Of a DNA stretch of 8,420 nt, positions 1 through 7,762 are shown piece after piece (positions within the stretch are counted from its first letter, which is position 1; each line of letters begins with the position of its first letter). Made by a program: the position numbers and the translations under genes. The stretch is taken from assembly GCA_003250275.1 (NCBI GenBank), contig QKGW01000304.1, positions 1 through 8,420 on the forward strand, in the 5' to 3' direction. The notes below the pieces were generated by a model. It saw only the letters and a list, made by a program, of their open reading frames with translations, was not told the DNA's origin and made no database searches. This DNA comes from Alphaproteobacteria bacterium. Lineage in GTDB: Bacteria; Pseudomonadota; Alphaproteobacteria; Rhodospirillales; Rhodospirillaceae.

Positions 1-447
1 CTCGGCGTCGAACGGCAGCAGGCGGTAGCCGATCGTGCGCAACGGGTCGATGATCCGCCCCGCGAGCTCCGGCCCGCCGCGCCACACCAGCTTCAGCCGC
101 CGCGTCGTCATGTTCACCCGCGCCGACACCACCGCTGGATCGCGCGCGAGCAGCGTCTCGATCAGCCACACGCACGCGGCGCAGTGCAGCCCGTCGACCA
201 CCGCATCGAGCCGCGACGTTCCCGCCTCCGGCCCTGCCGCCACCGCGGGCGCGAGATCGAGCGGCGCGAGATCGTCGGGGCGCAGCGGCCGCGACGCCGG
301 ATCGCACACCCGGCGGCGGTAGTACGCCTCCAACCCCATGCCGTTGAGCATCGCATACGCCGCCTCGCACCCGGCGCAGCAGAACTGCGAACCCGGCTCC
401 GCCGGTTCGCCGCAGTGCAGACAGGGTGTGGAAGTGCTGGCGTCCAT
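1..447 (-). CDS. ccoI: CcoI/FixI copper-translocating P-type ATPase, N-terminal part (runs off left edge)
   Basis: P1B-type ATPase of cbb3 oxidase biogenesis, which in this family exports copper across the inner membrane for the CuB site. Only the first 149 codons are in the window; the reading frame is open to base 1, and the membrane and catalytic domains (DKTG, CPC) lie outside. Visible parts: an N-terminal cysteine cluster (C9xxC12, then FCCAGC at residues 22-27), typical of the metal-binding region preceding FixI/CcoI ATPases, and a heavy-metal-associated fold with the CAAC motif at residues 89-92 followed by VWLIE. The ATG at 447 has a GGAG-type ribosome binding site a few bases upstream. 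It is the last cco gene visible, 183 bases after ccoH, with a repeat pair in the gap. Family assignment is firm from motifs plus context; a generic CopA is less likely because of the N-terminal cysteine cluster and the ccoGH neighbours. Confidence 0.93.
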   Translation of the reverse strand, partial: MDASTSTPCLHCGEPAEPGSQFCCAGCEAAYAMLNGMGLEAYYRRRVCDPASRPLRPDDLAPLDLAPAVAAGPEAGTSRLDAVVDGLHCAACVWLIETLLARDPAVVSARVNMTTRRLKLVWRGGPELAGRIIDPLRTIGYRLLPFDAE

Positions 448-474
448 CTCGGCTCCGAAAAAAACCAAGGCCAC

Positions 475-613
475 GAAGGGGCTCGGCCCCTCCGTACCTC
501 CCATTAGTTTGGGTTTTCGCGCGGAGCGCAATCGCCTTTCACGCGGGGGAAACGGTCTTATCCCGCTACGCGGAACAACAAATGGGAGGCGCGGAGGGAC
601 CAAGTCCCTCCGC
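475..613. repeat. Inverted pair of palindromic repeats (REP/BIME-like) between ccoH and ccoI
   Basis: Two 31-base units, 475-505 and (on the opposite strand) 581-611, match at 25 of 31 positions, and all six differences are transitions. They face each other across about 75 bases. Each unit contains its own small hairpin. In the right unit, 591-600 pairs perfectly with 604-613 (10-bp stem, 3-base CAA loop). In the left unit, AGGGGC/GCCCCT closes a TCG loop. Both outer edges carry an AAAACC-like sequence. This layout (two related palindromes, inverted, in a non-coding gap) is that of repetitive extragenic palindromes. The hairpins could stabilise or attenuate the message between ccoH and ccoI. 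There is no strong U-run after the stem on the minus strand, so a simple intrinsic terminator is less likely. Copies elsewhere in the genome cannot be tested here. Confidence 0.7.
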
Positions 614-630
614 AGGTTTTACCGTTCCAA

Positions 631-1131
631 TCACGGAATCCGCACGCGGTCGCGGAGGCGGAACTTGGGGTCGCCCTTGACCTTGGCGATCAGGCGGATT
701 TCCCACTGGCCCTTGAACGGCAGCAGGGTTTCCGCCTCGTAGGTGCCGGGGCCGACGGGGTGGAGGATCATCCGGACGTCGTGCCCGGTGACGGTCGGGC
801 GCTCGACCAGGGCCTCGACGTTGAGGCCGTCGACCGGGCGGCCATCCTTGTCGGAGACCGCGAAGCGCCAGCGCACCGTGCGCGCGTCGTCGGCCTCGGG
901 GCGGCTTTCCGCGACCGCGAAGGCGGCGGTCCAGCGCAGCGCCTGCTGCGCCTTCTCGGCGGCGATTTCCATGTTGTAGGCGTTGCCCTTGTCGAACGCG
1001 TGCTCGACCGCGAGGCCGGAAAAGGTCGAGGTGGCGAACTTCACCATCGTCATGTTGACGGCGAACACCACGCCGAACACGCCGACGAAGATCCAGGGAT
1101 ACCACCAGCCTTGCGGCCGTTTCCGCGCCAT
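631..1131 (-). CDS. ccoH: CcoH/FixH cbb3 oxidase assembly protein
   Basis: Small inner-membrane protein of 166 aa that assists assembly and stability of the cbb3 oxidase; its molecular role is not fully defined. It has a basic N-terminus (MARKRPQGWWYPW), one membrane helix at about residues 12-28 (IFVGVFGVVFAVNM), and a soluble, presumably periplasmic domain including PVDGLNVEALVERP and a GTYEAETLLPFKGQWEIRL segment typical of the FixH family. Length suits the family. It starts 8 bases after the ccoG stop. An alternative GTG at 1143 would overlap that stop (GTGA) and add four residues; neither start has a strong ribosome binding site, so I chose the ATG that gives the usual short cytoplasmic N-terminus. 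ccoI follows after the repeat-bearing gap. Confidence 0.9.
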   Translation of the reverse strand: MARKRPQGWWYPWIFVGVFGVVFAVNMTMVKFATSTFSGLAVEHAFDKGNAYNMEIAAEKAQQALRWTAAFAVAESRPEADDARTVRWRFAVSDKDGRPVDGLNVEALVERPTVTGHDVRMILHPVGPGTYEAETLLPFKGQWEIRLIAKVKGDPKFRLRDRVRIP

Positions 1132-1139
1132 GGCCGTAC

Positions 1140-2567
<1,428 letters not shown>

Positions 2568-2573
2568 GGGACT

Positions 2574-3449
2574 CTACTGACCTCCGCCGAGGGAGTGGAC
2601 GTAAACCGCGACCTGCTTGATGTCGACCTCGGAGAGTCGGCCGTTCCACGACGGCATCACGCCGTGCTGCGGCGTGGTGATCTGCGCGACGATGTCGTTG
2701 CGCGCGCCGCCGTAGAGCCAGATCTGGTTGTTGAGCGCGGGCGCGCCGTTCTCCTTGGTGCCTTCGCCGTTGGCGCCGTGGCAGACCGCGCAGTTCGCTT
2801 CGAACAGGGTGCGGCCGGCGTCGCTGCCGGCCTGGCCTTGCGAGATCGCGAGCACGTAGTCGGCGAGGGTCATGATCTCGGCGCGCTGGAGGATGCCGTC
2901 GCGGCCGAACGCGGGCATCAGGGAGGCGTGGCTGCTCGGGTCCTCGTTGCGCGCGCCGTGGGTGATCGTCTGCACGATCTCGGGGATCGTGCCGCCCCAC
3001 AGCCATTCGTCGTCGACGAGCGCCGGGTAGCCCTTCGCGCCGACGCCGCCGACGCCGTGGCAGGCGGCGCAGTTCTCCTTGAAGATCACCTCGCCGCCGC
3101 GCATCGCCACCTGGAGAAGCTCGGGGTTGGCGGCGATCGCCGAGGCGTCGAGCGTCTTCATCGGTTCGAGCCAGGGGGCGCGGGCGTCGGCGGTCTCGGA
3201 GAGGTTGCCGCGCAGCGAGGCGCGCGAGGAGTAGCCGAGCATCCCGCCGAAGTAGTCCTTCGCCGCGGGGAACGACGGCATCAGCACCGCGAACACCACC
3301 GCCCAGGCGACGCACACCATGAAGACGATCACCCACCAGCGCGGCAGCGGGTTGTTGTATTCGGCGATGCCGTCCCACTCGTGCCCCATCGTCTTCGGGC
3401 CGGACGGCTTGGATCCCTCGTGGGTCTCGTGCTTCGTCGGATCGACCAT
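2574..3449 (-). CDS. ccoP: CcoP/FixP diheme cytochrome c subunit of cbb3 oxidase
   Basis: Membrane-anchored diheme c-type cytochrome of 291 aa that passes electrons from periplasmic donors toward CcoO and CcoN. The N-terminus carries the family signature DGIAEYNNPLPRWW (residues 26-39), followed by one membrane helix (about 38-57). Two cytochrome c domains follow, with heme-binding motifs CAACH (127-131) and CAVCH (220-224). Likely axial methionines are M178 (SLMPAFG) and M265 (GVMPSW). Length and order are normal for the family. The ATG at 3449 starts 11 bases after the ccoQ stop and is preceded by a G-rich GAGGGGACGG stretch. ccoG follows after 6 bases, so the two are almost certainly co-transcribed. 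Confidence 0.97.
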   Translation of the reverse strand: MVDPTKHETHEGSKPSGPKTMGHEWDGIAEYNNPLPRWWVIVFMVCVAWAVVFAVLMPSFPAAKDYFGGMLGYSSRASLRGNLSETADARAPWLEPMKTLDASAIAANPELLQVAMRGGEVIFKENCAACHGVGGVGAKGYPALVDDEWLWGGTIPEIVQTITHGARNEDPSSHASLMPAFGRDGILQRAEIMTLADYVLAISQGQAGSDAGRTLFEANCAVCHGANGEGTKENGAPALNNQIWLYGGARNDIVAQITTPQHGVMPSWNGRLSEVDIKQVAVYVHSLGGGQ

Positions 3450-3460
3450 GTTCCGTCCCC

Positions 3461-3640
3461 TCAGCCCTTCTTGTCTTTGTGCGCGGGCGCCTCGCCCTCG
3501 TCGTCCCTCAGCGGAATCTGCGCCGCGTCCGAGAACTTCTTGCGGTTACGCGGCCAGAACGCCCAGACCACCACGCCGACGAACAACGCCATCAGCCACA
3601 GGCCCCAGATCGACCGGAAGAAATCCACCACCTCGTTCAT
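3461..3640 (-). CDS. ccoQ: CcoQ/FixQ small membrane subunit of cbb3 oxidase
   Basis: A 59-aa protein, easily missed by length cut-offs. It begins MNEVVDFFRSIWGLW, has a single membrane helix at about residues 11-29 ending in FWPRNRKKF, and a short charged C-terminal tail (KDKKG). This is the expected CcoQ architecture, and its place between ccoO and ccoP is the canonical one. CcoQ is known to stabilise the oxidase complex, especially the CcoP interaction. An AGGAG ribosome binding site lies 7-8 bases upstream of the ATG at 3640, within the 10-base gap after ccoO. Confidence 0.93.
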   Translation of the reverse strand: MNEVVDFFRSIWGLWLMALFVGVVVWAFWPRNRKKFSDAAQIPLRDDEGEAPAHKDKKG

Positions 3641-3650
3641 CCCGCGCTCC

Positions 3651-4376
3651 TCAGCGATCAGCCTGACCGGGGTCGAACTGGGTGAAGTCGACCATCCGCC
3701 CGAGCACCTGGAGATACGCGATCACCGCGTCCATCTCGGTGAGGCGGTCCGGGTGGCCGTCGAAGTCGCCCACCGCCGCCTTCGGATAACGCTTGAGCAG
3801 GCCGTCGACGTCGGCGTCCGGGGTCGCCTGATCGGCGATGTCGGCGCGCGCCGACGCGATCATCTCGTCGGAATAGGGGTCGCCCAGGAACTTGAGGGTC
3901 TTGAGATGGTCGGCGATGTCGTCGACCTTGAGCGGCGTGGTGGCGAGGTGCGGATACCCCGGCATCACCGATTCCGGCACCACCGCGCGCGGGTTGATCA
4001 GGTGACGGACGTGCCAGTCGTTGGAATACTTGCCGCCGACGCGGGCGAGGTCCGGGCCGGTGCGCTTGCTGCCCCACTGGAACGGCCGGTCGTACATGCT
4101 CTCGGCGGCGAGGCTGTAGTGGCCGTAGCGCTCGGTCTCGTCGCGGAACGGGCGGATCATCTGGCTGTGGCAGAGGTAGCAGCCCTCGCGCACGTAGATG
4201 TTGCGCCCGGTGAGTTCGAGCGGCGTATACGGCCGCATCCCCTTCACCTTCTCGATCGTCGATTCGATCGTGAACAGGGGCAGGACCTCGACGATGCCGC
4301 CGATCGACACGGTGATGAACACCGCGAGGAACAGAACCAGGAGGTTCTTCTCCGCCTTCGCGTGGATCAGTTTCAT
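3651..4376 (-). CDS. ccoO: CcoO/FixO monoheme cytochrome c subunit of cbb3 oxidase
   Basis: Membrane-bound monoheme cytochrome c of 241 aa that carries electrons from CcoP to CcoN. One N-terminal membrane anchor (about residues 11-33, LLVLFLAVFITVSIGGIVEV) is followed by a periplasmic cytochrome c domain with heme motif CYLCH (66-70), the family block SQMIRPFRDETERYGHYS, then WGSKRTGPDLARVGGKYS, and the likely axial methionine M138 in VMPGYPHL. The length is typical. The ATG at 4376 follows the ccoN stop by 17 bases, with a GGGGGA stretch in the gap as a plausible ribosome binding site. ccoQ begins 10 bases after its stop. Confidence 0.97.
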   Translation of the reverse strand: MKLIHAKAEKNLLVLFLAVFITVSIGGIVEVLPLFTIESTIEKVKGMRPYTPLELTGRNIYVREGCYLCHSQMIRPFRDETERYGHYSLAAESMYDRPFQWGSKRTGPDLARVGGKYSNDWHVRHLINPRAVVPESVMPGYPHLATTPLKVDDIADHLKTLKFLGDPYSDEMIASARADIADQATPDADVDGLLKRYPKAAVGDFDGHPDRLTEMDAVIAYLQVLGRMVDFTQFDPGQADR

Positions 4377-4393
4377 TCCCGGACGTCCCCCGT

Positions 4394-5863
4394 TTATTCA
4401 GCCGGCGCGCTCTGCGGCGCGGTTTCGAACGGCTTCTCGACGCGCACGTCGCCCTTCACCGTCCTGTACATGTTGTACGCCATGACGAAGCCGCCGATCA
4501 GGAACAGCGTACCGCCGAGCGCACGGACGACGTAGTACGGATGCATCGCCTCGACCGTCTCGATGAACGAGTACTGGAGGAAGCCCCACTCGTCGTAGGC
4601 GCGCCACATCAGCCCCTGCATGATGCCGGAGATCCACATCGCGGTGATGTAGAGCACGATGCCGACGGTGGCGATCCAGAAGTGGTAGGACACCAGGCGC
4701 ATCGAATAGAGCCCGGCGCGCTTCCACAGCACCGGCACGAGGTGGTAGAGCGCGCCGAAGGAGATCATCGCCACCCAGCCGAGCGCGCCGGCGTGCACGT
4801 GGCCGATCGTCCAATCGGTGTAGTGCGACAGCGAGTTGACCGCGCGGATCGACATCAGCGGGCCTTCGAAGGTGCTCATCCCGTAGAACGCCACGGCGGT
4901 GACGAGGAAGCGCAGCACCGGGTCGGTGCGGAGTTTGTCCCACGCGCCCGAGAGGGTCATGATGCCGTTGATCATGCCGCCCCACGAGGGCATCCACAGC
5001 ATGATCGAGAACACCATGCCGAGCGTCTGCGCCCAGTCCGGCAGCGCGGTGTAGTGGAGGTGGTGCGGGCCGGCCCAGATGTAGATGAAGATCAGCGCCC
5101 AGAAGTGGACGATCGAAAGGCGGTAGGAATAGACCGGCCGCTCCGCACGCTTGGGCACGAAGTAGTACATGATCGCGAGGAAGCCCGCGGTGAGGAAGAA
5201 GCCGACCGCGTTGTGGCCGTACCACCACTGGGTCATCGCATCCTGAACGCCGGTGTAGGCGGAATAGCTCTTCGCGCCGAAGAACGACACCGGCACCGCG
5301 AGGTTGTTGCCGACGTGCAGGAGCGCGATGGTGACGATGAACGCGAGGTAGAACCAGTTCGCCACGTAGATGTGCGGTTCCTCGCGCTTGAGGATGGTGC
5401 CGAGGAACACCGCGAGATACGCGACCCAGACGATGGTCAGCCAGATGTCCACGAACCATTCGGGCTCGGCGTATTCCTTCGACTGGGTGACGCCGGTGAG
5501 GTAGCCGATCGCCGCCATCACGATGAACAGCTGATAGCCCCAGAAGACGAATCGCGCGAGCGGCTCGCCGCCGAACAGCGATGCGCGGCAGGTGCGCTGC
5601 ACGACGAAGAACGACGTGCCGATCAACACGTTGCCGCCGAAGGCGAAGATCACCGCCGAGGTGTGCAACGGCCGCAGACGCCCGAAGGTGGTCCACGGCA
5701 GATCGAGGTTGAGCACCGGGAAGGCGAGCTGGAACGCGATGTAGACGCCGACGAACAGGCCGACGAGGGCCCAGAACACCGAGGCGACGGTGAACTTCTT
5801 GACGATGTCTTCGAGATAGGGCTCGGCCGGGCGCGCGGCTGAGGTCTGGGCGACGGCGGTCAT
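4394..5863 (-). CDS. ccoN: CcoN/FixN catalytic subunit I of cbb3-type cytochrome c oxidase
   Basis: Heme-copper oxidase subunit of 489 aa that reduces O2 to water and pumps protons. Expected ligands are present: H67 (RPLHTSAV) and H357 for the low-spin heme b, H355 for heme b3 (GHVHAGALGW), H217, H267 and H268 for CuB (WWYGHNAV; AGPHHLHYT), and Y261 at the place of the cross-linked tyrosine. E333 in STFEGP is the conserved acidic residue of the class. The protein is almost entirely hydrophobic helices, consistent with 12 membrane spans. I chose the ATG at 5863 because AGGA lies 6 bases upstream and the protein then starts like its family (MTAVAQ...YLEDIVKKF). An upstream in-frame TTG at 5953 would add 30 residues without membrane or family character. 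It is the first gene of the cco operon. Confidence 0.98.
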   Translation of the reverse strand: MTAVAQTSAARPAEPYLEDIVKKFTVASVFWALVGLFVGVYIAFQLAFPVLNLDLPWTTFGRLRPLHTSAVIFAFGGNVLIGTSFFVVQRTCRASLFGGEPLARFVFWGYQLFIVMAAIGYLTGVTQSKEYAEPEWFVDIWLTIVWVAYLAVFLGTILKREEPHIYVANWFYLAFIVTIALLHVGNNLAVPVSFFGAKSYSAYTGVQDAMTQWWYGHNAVGFFLTAGFLAIMYYFVPKRAERPVYSYRLSIVHFWALIFIYIWAGPHHLHYTALPDWAQTLGMVFSIMLWMPSWGGMINGIMTLSGAWDKLRTDPVLRFLVTAVAFYGMSTFEGPLMSIRAVNSLSHYTDWTIGHVHAGALGWVAMISFGALYHLVPVLWKRAGLYSMRLVSYHFWIATVGIVLYITAMWISGIMQGLMWRAYDEWGFLQYSFIETVEAMHPYYVVRALGGTLFLIGGFVMAYNMYRTVKGDVRVEKPFETAPQSAPAE

Positions 5864-5880
5864 ACGGTTTCCTGCCTTTC

Positions 5881-5904
5881 GGGGGTCGGGCGGCGGGGAC
5901 CCCC
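5881..5904 (-). promoter_or_regulatory. GC hairpin in the ccoN leader next to the ribosome binding site
   Basis: On the minus strand GGGGGTC (5904-5898) can pair perfectly with GACCCCC (5887-5881) around a 10-base C/G-rich loop. The stem ends 7 bases before the AGG of the ccoN ribosome binding site. No U-run follows, so it is not an intrinsic terminator. It could be a 5'-end stabiliser or modulate translation, but only if transcription starts upstream of it. The pairing is seen directly; a function is inference, and chance is possible in GC-rich DNA. Confidence 0.35.
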
Positions 5905-5909
5905 CACTC

Positions 5910-5923
5910 TGGATACGTGCCAA
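5910..5923. promoter_or_regulatory. Degenerate FNR/FixK-like palindrome upstream of ccoN
   Basis: TGGAT-ACGT-GCCAA matches the FNR/FixK consensus TTGAT-N4-ATCAA at 7 of 10 defined positions with the correct 4-base spacer. Its centre lies about 53 bases upstream of the ccoN start. cbb3 operons of alphaproteobacteria are usually activated by FNR/FixK-type regulators, which makes the site plausible. At the usual -41.5 position it would put the transcript start only about 12 bases before ccoN, which is short and would leave the adjacent hairpin out of the transcript. Weak evidence. Confidence 0.25.
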
Positions 5924-5992
5924 GATTCGGGGGATGCGCTGAAACTTAGGCAATCCATCGGCGAATTCATCCCCCTGGACCGAACCATAACT

Positions 5993-6790
5993 CTACCTCT
6001 TCACCGCGACGAAAAACACCCGCCGGAACGGGAATACCGTAATGCCGTCGGCGCGAGTCGCATAGGCATCGCGCAGCCGCGCCTTGCAGGCGGCCTCGAA
6101 GTCGCCGCGCTGGTCGTCGGGGAGTGCATCGAGGAACGGGCGAATCGCGGTGCCCTTGACCCAGTTGAACACCGGATCCTCACCCGAGAGGTGGTGGTAG
6201 TAGACGGTTTCCCACACGTCGATGCGGCTCGCGAGCGGCGAGATCAGTTCGTCGTAGACCTCGGGCGGCGACACCGGCTCGGGGCGCAGCAGCGCCGCGA
6301 GGCGCTCGCGCCAGGGGCCGATCGAGAGGGTTTCCCCCAGCGCCTTGTGGGCGGGCGCGGCGTAGTTGCGCGGCATCTGCACCGCGAGCACGCCGCCGGG
6401 CTTGAGCAGCCCCATCAGCCGCGGCATCAGCGCGGCGTGGTCGTCGAGCCAGTGGAGCGCGGCGTTGGAATAGATCAGGTCGAGGGGTTCGGGCGGTTCC
6501 CACGCGCCGATGTCGGCGCGGTCGAGGCGGATACGCTGGCCGTCCGCGGGGGAGAAGGCGCGGGCGACGGTCTCGCGCGCCACCGACAGCATCTCCTCGG
6601 AGAGGTCGACGCCCCAGAGCCGCGCCGCCGGCCAGTGCCGCGCGATCGCGGCGAGCTGCGCGCCGGTGCCGCAGCCGAGGTCGACGCCCGCGGTCACGGT
6701 TTCGAGCGGAATGCGGGCGAGCAGGTCGCTGGCGGGGCGGGCGCGTTCGTCGGCGAAGGCGGCGTACTGGCGGGGATCCCAGGTGGTCAT
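5993..6790 (-). CDS. tam: Trans-aconitate 2-methyltransferase (SAM-dependent)
   Basis: Cytosolic class I methyltransferase of 265 aa. The family methylates trans-aconitate, a spontaneous isomer of cis-aconitate that inhibits aconitase, and so protects the TCA cycle. The start MTTWDPRQYAAFADERARPA closely resembles the N-terminus of E. coli Tam. SAM-binding motif I is VDLGCGTG (36-43), the acidic motif II is in WGVDLS (59-64), then LDLIYSNAALHWLDDH (103-118) and GGVLAVQMP (132-140). DVWETVYYHHL (191-201) and the C-terminal FPFRRVFFVA block also fit Tam rather than BioC-type enzymes. The ATG at 6790 has a strong GAGGAG site upstream and follows the 61-aa membrane protein gene by 10 bases, so the two look co-transcribed. 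No terminator is obvious between it and ccoN. Substrate is inferred from similarity. Confidence 0.85.
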   Translation of the reverse strand: MTTWDPRQYAAFADERARPASDLLARIPLETVTAGVDLGCGTGAQLAAIARHWPAARLWGVDLSEEMLSVARETVARAFSPADGQRIRLDRADIGAWEPPEPLDLIYSNAALHWLDDHAALMPRLMGLLKPGGVLAVQMPRNYAAPAHKALGETLSIGPWRERLAALLRPEPVSPPEVYDELISPLASRIDVWETVYYHHLSGEDPVFNWVKGTAIRPFLDALPDDQRGDFEAACKARLRDAYATRADGITVFPFRRVFFVAVKR

Positions 6791-6800
6791 CTGCGCCTCC

Positions 6801-6986
6801 TCAGTGCCGTTCCGCCTCGTCGAACGCCTGCTTGATCATGTTCATCACGAACAGCGCGCAGGCGACCGCGACGATCAGCCCGACGCTATAGATATAATCG
6901 TCGCGCGCGTGCGCCGAGACGTAGAGCGCGAGCAGGCCGAGACCCATTCCGATCCCGCCCGAGACCCAGTTGCCGATCGACGTCAT
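6801..6986 (-). CDS. Small two-helix membrane protein, function unknown
   Basis: A 61-aa protein I do not recognise. It has two hydrophobic segments (about residues 9-25, SGGIGMGLGLLALYVSA, and 32-52, IYSVGLIVAVACALFVMNM) joined by a short polar turn (HARDD), and a charged tail (KQAFDEAERH). Both ends may lie on the same side of the membrane. Evidence that it is a real gene: a GGGAG ribosome binding site about 8 bases before the ATG at 6986, 10-base spacing to tam with tam's own strong site in the gap, and a sensible membrane-protein composition unlike the arginine-rich shadow frames around it. It is divergent from rpmH across about 220 bases and is probably the first gene of a two-gene unit with tam. 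No catalytic or metal-binding motif is visible. Confidence 0.72.
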   Translation of the reverse strand: MTSIGNWVSGGIGMGLGLLALYVSAHARDDYIYSVGLIVAVACALFVMNMIKQAFDEAERH

Positions 6987-7137
6987 CGCGATTTCTCCCT
7001 ATTCATCCACGACCTCTTCCCCACTCGAAAGGTGGGCGTATTTTCGCCGGTCACAAGGGCGAAGCGTAGAGATTGGAAAAGGATGCCGGTCGCGGACGCG
7101 GCTGGCAAGAGGCGGCGGAGGCGGGGCTGAATCCGGG

Positions 7138-7166
7138 TTGACTTCGCCCAAACGACACTCTATAAG
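7138..7166 (+). promoter_or_regulatory. Sigma-70-type promoter for rpmH-rnpA-yidD
   Basis: TTGACT (-35, 7138-7143) and TATAAG (-10, 7161-7166) are separated by exactly 17 bases, a near-consensus housekeeping promoter on the plus strand. Transcription would start near 7173, giving a leader of about 37 bases before rpmH. A strong promoter here fits the demand for ribosomal protein L34. The rest of the divergent gap (6987-7137) shows no further element I can support; a promoter for the leftward membrane protein/tam unit must lie there but I could not pick one out. Confidence 0.8.
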
Positions 7167-7195
7167 GCGGCTCCTTCGATGGAAGCCCCGCACAA

Positions 7196-7201
7196 GAGGA
7201 G
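7196..7201 (+). promoter_or_regulatory. Ribosome binding site fixing the GTG start of rpmH
   Basis: GAGGAG, with 8 bases between it and the GTG at 7210. It supports the short 44-aa L34 reading over the much longer in-frame upstream extension, which would start before the promoter. Confidence 0.85.
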
Positions 7202-7209
7202 TTGGAAGC

Positions 7210-7344
7210 GTGAAACGCACCTATCAACCCAGTAAATTGGTCCGGGCGCGTCGGCATGGTTTCCGCTCGCGGATGGCCACCGTCGGCGGCCGCCGCGTGA
7301 TCGCCAACCGCCGCCGCCAGGGCCGTAAGCGCCTGTCCGCCTAA
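7210..7344 (+). CDS. rpmH: 50S ribosomal protein L34
   Basis: L34 is a small basic protein of the large ribosomal subunit. The 44-aa product begins (GTG read as Met) KRTYQPSKLVRARRHGFRSR and continues through MATVGGRRVIANRRRQGRKRLSA, the highly conserved L34 pattern at normal length. The open frame extends far upstream, but the promoter and ribosome binding site, plus the universal family N-terminus, fix the start at the GTG. It heads the rpmH-rnpA-yidD-yidC cluster; rnpA begins 25 bases after its stop. Confidence 0.98.
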   Translation: MKRTYQPSKLVRARRHGFRSRMATVGGRRVIANRRRQGRKRLSA

Positions 7345-7369
7345 GCTCGGCGTGCCAAGGACTACGGGC

Positions 7370-7762
7370 ATGACTGTGGTCCTGAGATTGACGCGCCGCG
7401 CGGAATTTCTGCGCGCCGCGCGACAAGGACGCAAGTTCGCGACGCCCGGCCTGGTTCTCCAGGCCGTGGCGACTCCGCATGTTTGCCGTGCCGAAGGCAC
7501 GGCGCGGCTCGGCTTCACCGCCAGCCGCAAGGTCGGCGGCGCGGTGGTGCGCAACCGCGTCAAGCGCCGCTTGAGGGCCGCCGCGCGCGAGATCGTCGCG
7601 ACCCGGGCGGAACCCGGCTACGACTACGTGCTGATCGGACGGCCGCAGACCGCGACCCGTCCGTACACTGCGTTGTTGCAAGATTTGGAAACCGCTTTAA
7701 AACGTCTGGGGCGCTTGGCTGCGGAGCCGGCGCCGGACCAACCGGGCAGCGGAACGCCGTGA
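7370..7762 (+). CDS. rnpA: Ribonuclease P protein component
   Basis: Protein cofactor of RNase P, which with the catalytic RNA matures tRNA 5' ends. The 130-aa product shows the family core ARLGFTASRKVGGAVVRNRVKRRLR (residues 46-69, including the RNR motif at 61-63 that contacts the RNA), an N-terminal LTRRAEFLRAARQGRKF block, and YDYVLIGRP (85-92) before the final helix. The C-terminus has a Pro/Gly-rich tail of about 15 residues beyond the usual fold. I chose the ATG at 7370, which has AAGGA upstream at good spacing, over an in-frame GTG at 7352 that lacks a ribosome binding site. Its TGA shares a base with the yidD ATG, so translation is probably coupled. Confidence 0.95.
   Translation: MTVVLRLTRRAEFLRAARQGRKFATPGLVLQAVATPHVCRAEGTARLGFTASRKVGGAVVRNRVKRRLRAAAREIVATRAEPGYDYVLIGRPQTATRPYTALLQDLETALKRLGRLAAEPAPDQPGSGTP

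Noticed and set aside
591..620. Intrinsic terminator after ccoH or reading rightward
   Set aside because: The 10-bp stem is strong, but on the minus strand no U-run follows it, and rightward the T tract is only four bases after AGG. The inverted second copy points to a repeat element instead.
4541..5842. A 433-codon plus-strand open frame antisense to ccoN
   Set aside because: Low-complexity His/Arg/Glu/Asp-rich shadow of a firmly identified gene; no ribosome binding site or family features.
7002..7011. A DnaA-box-like sequence (TCATCCACG) near rpmH, suggesting an origin
   Set aside because: It has two mismatches to TTATCCACA, stands alone, and no AT-rich unwinding region or box cluster is present; the rpmH cluster is often but not always at the origin.
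7169..7187. Small hairpin downstream of the rpmH -10 box
   Set aside because: It needs a bulged A and its left arm straddles the predicted transcript start, so it may not exist in RNA; no regulatory family is recognisable.
7352..7369. Upstream GTG start for rnpA (six extra residues)
   Set aside because: No ribosome binding site precedes it, while the ATG at 7370 has AAGGA at good spacing and gives the usual N-terminus.
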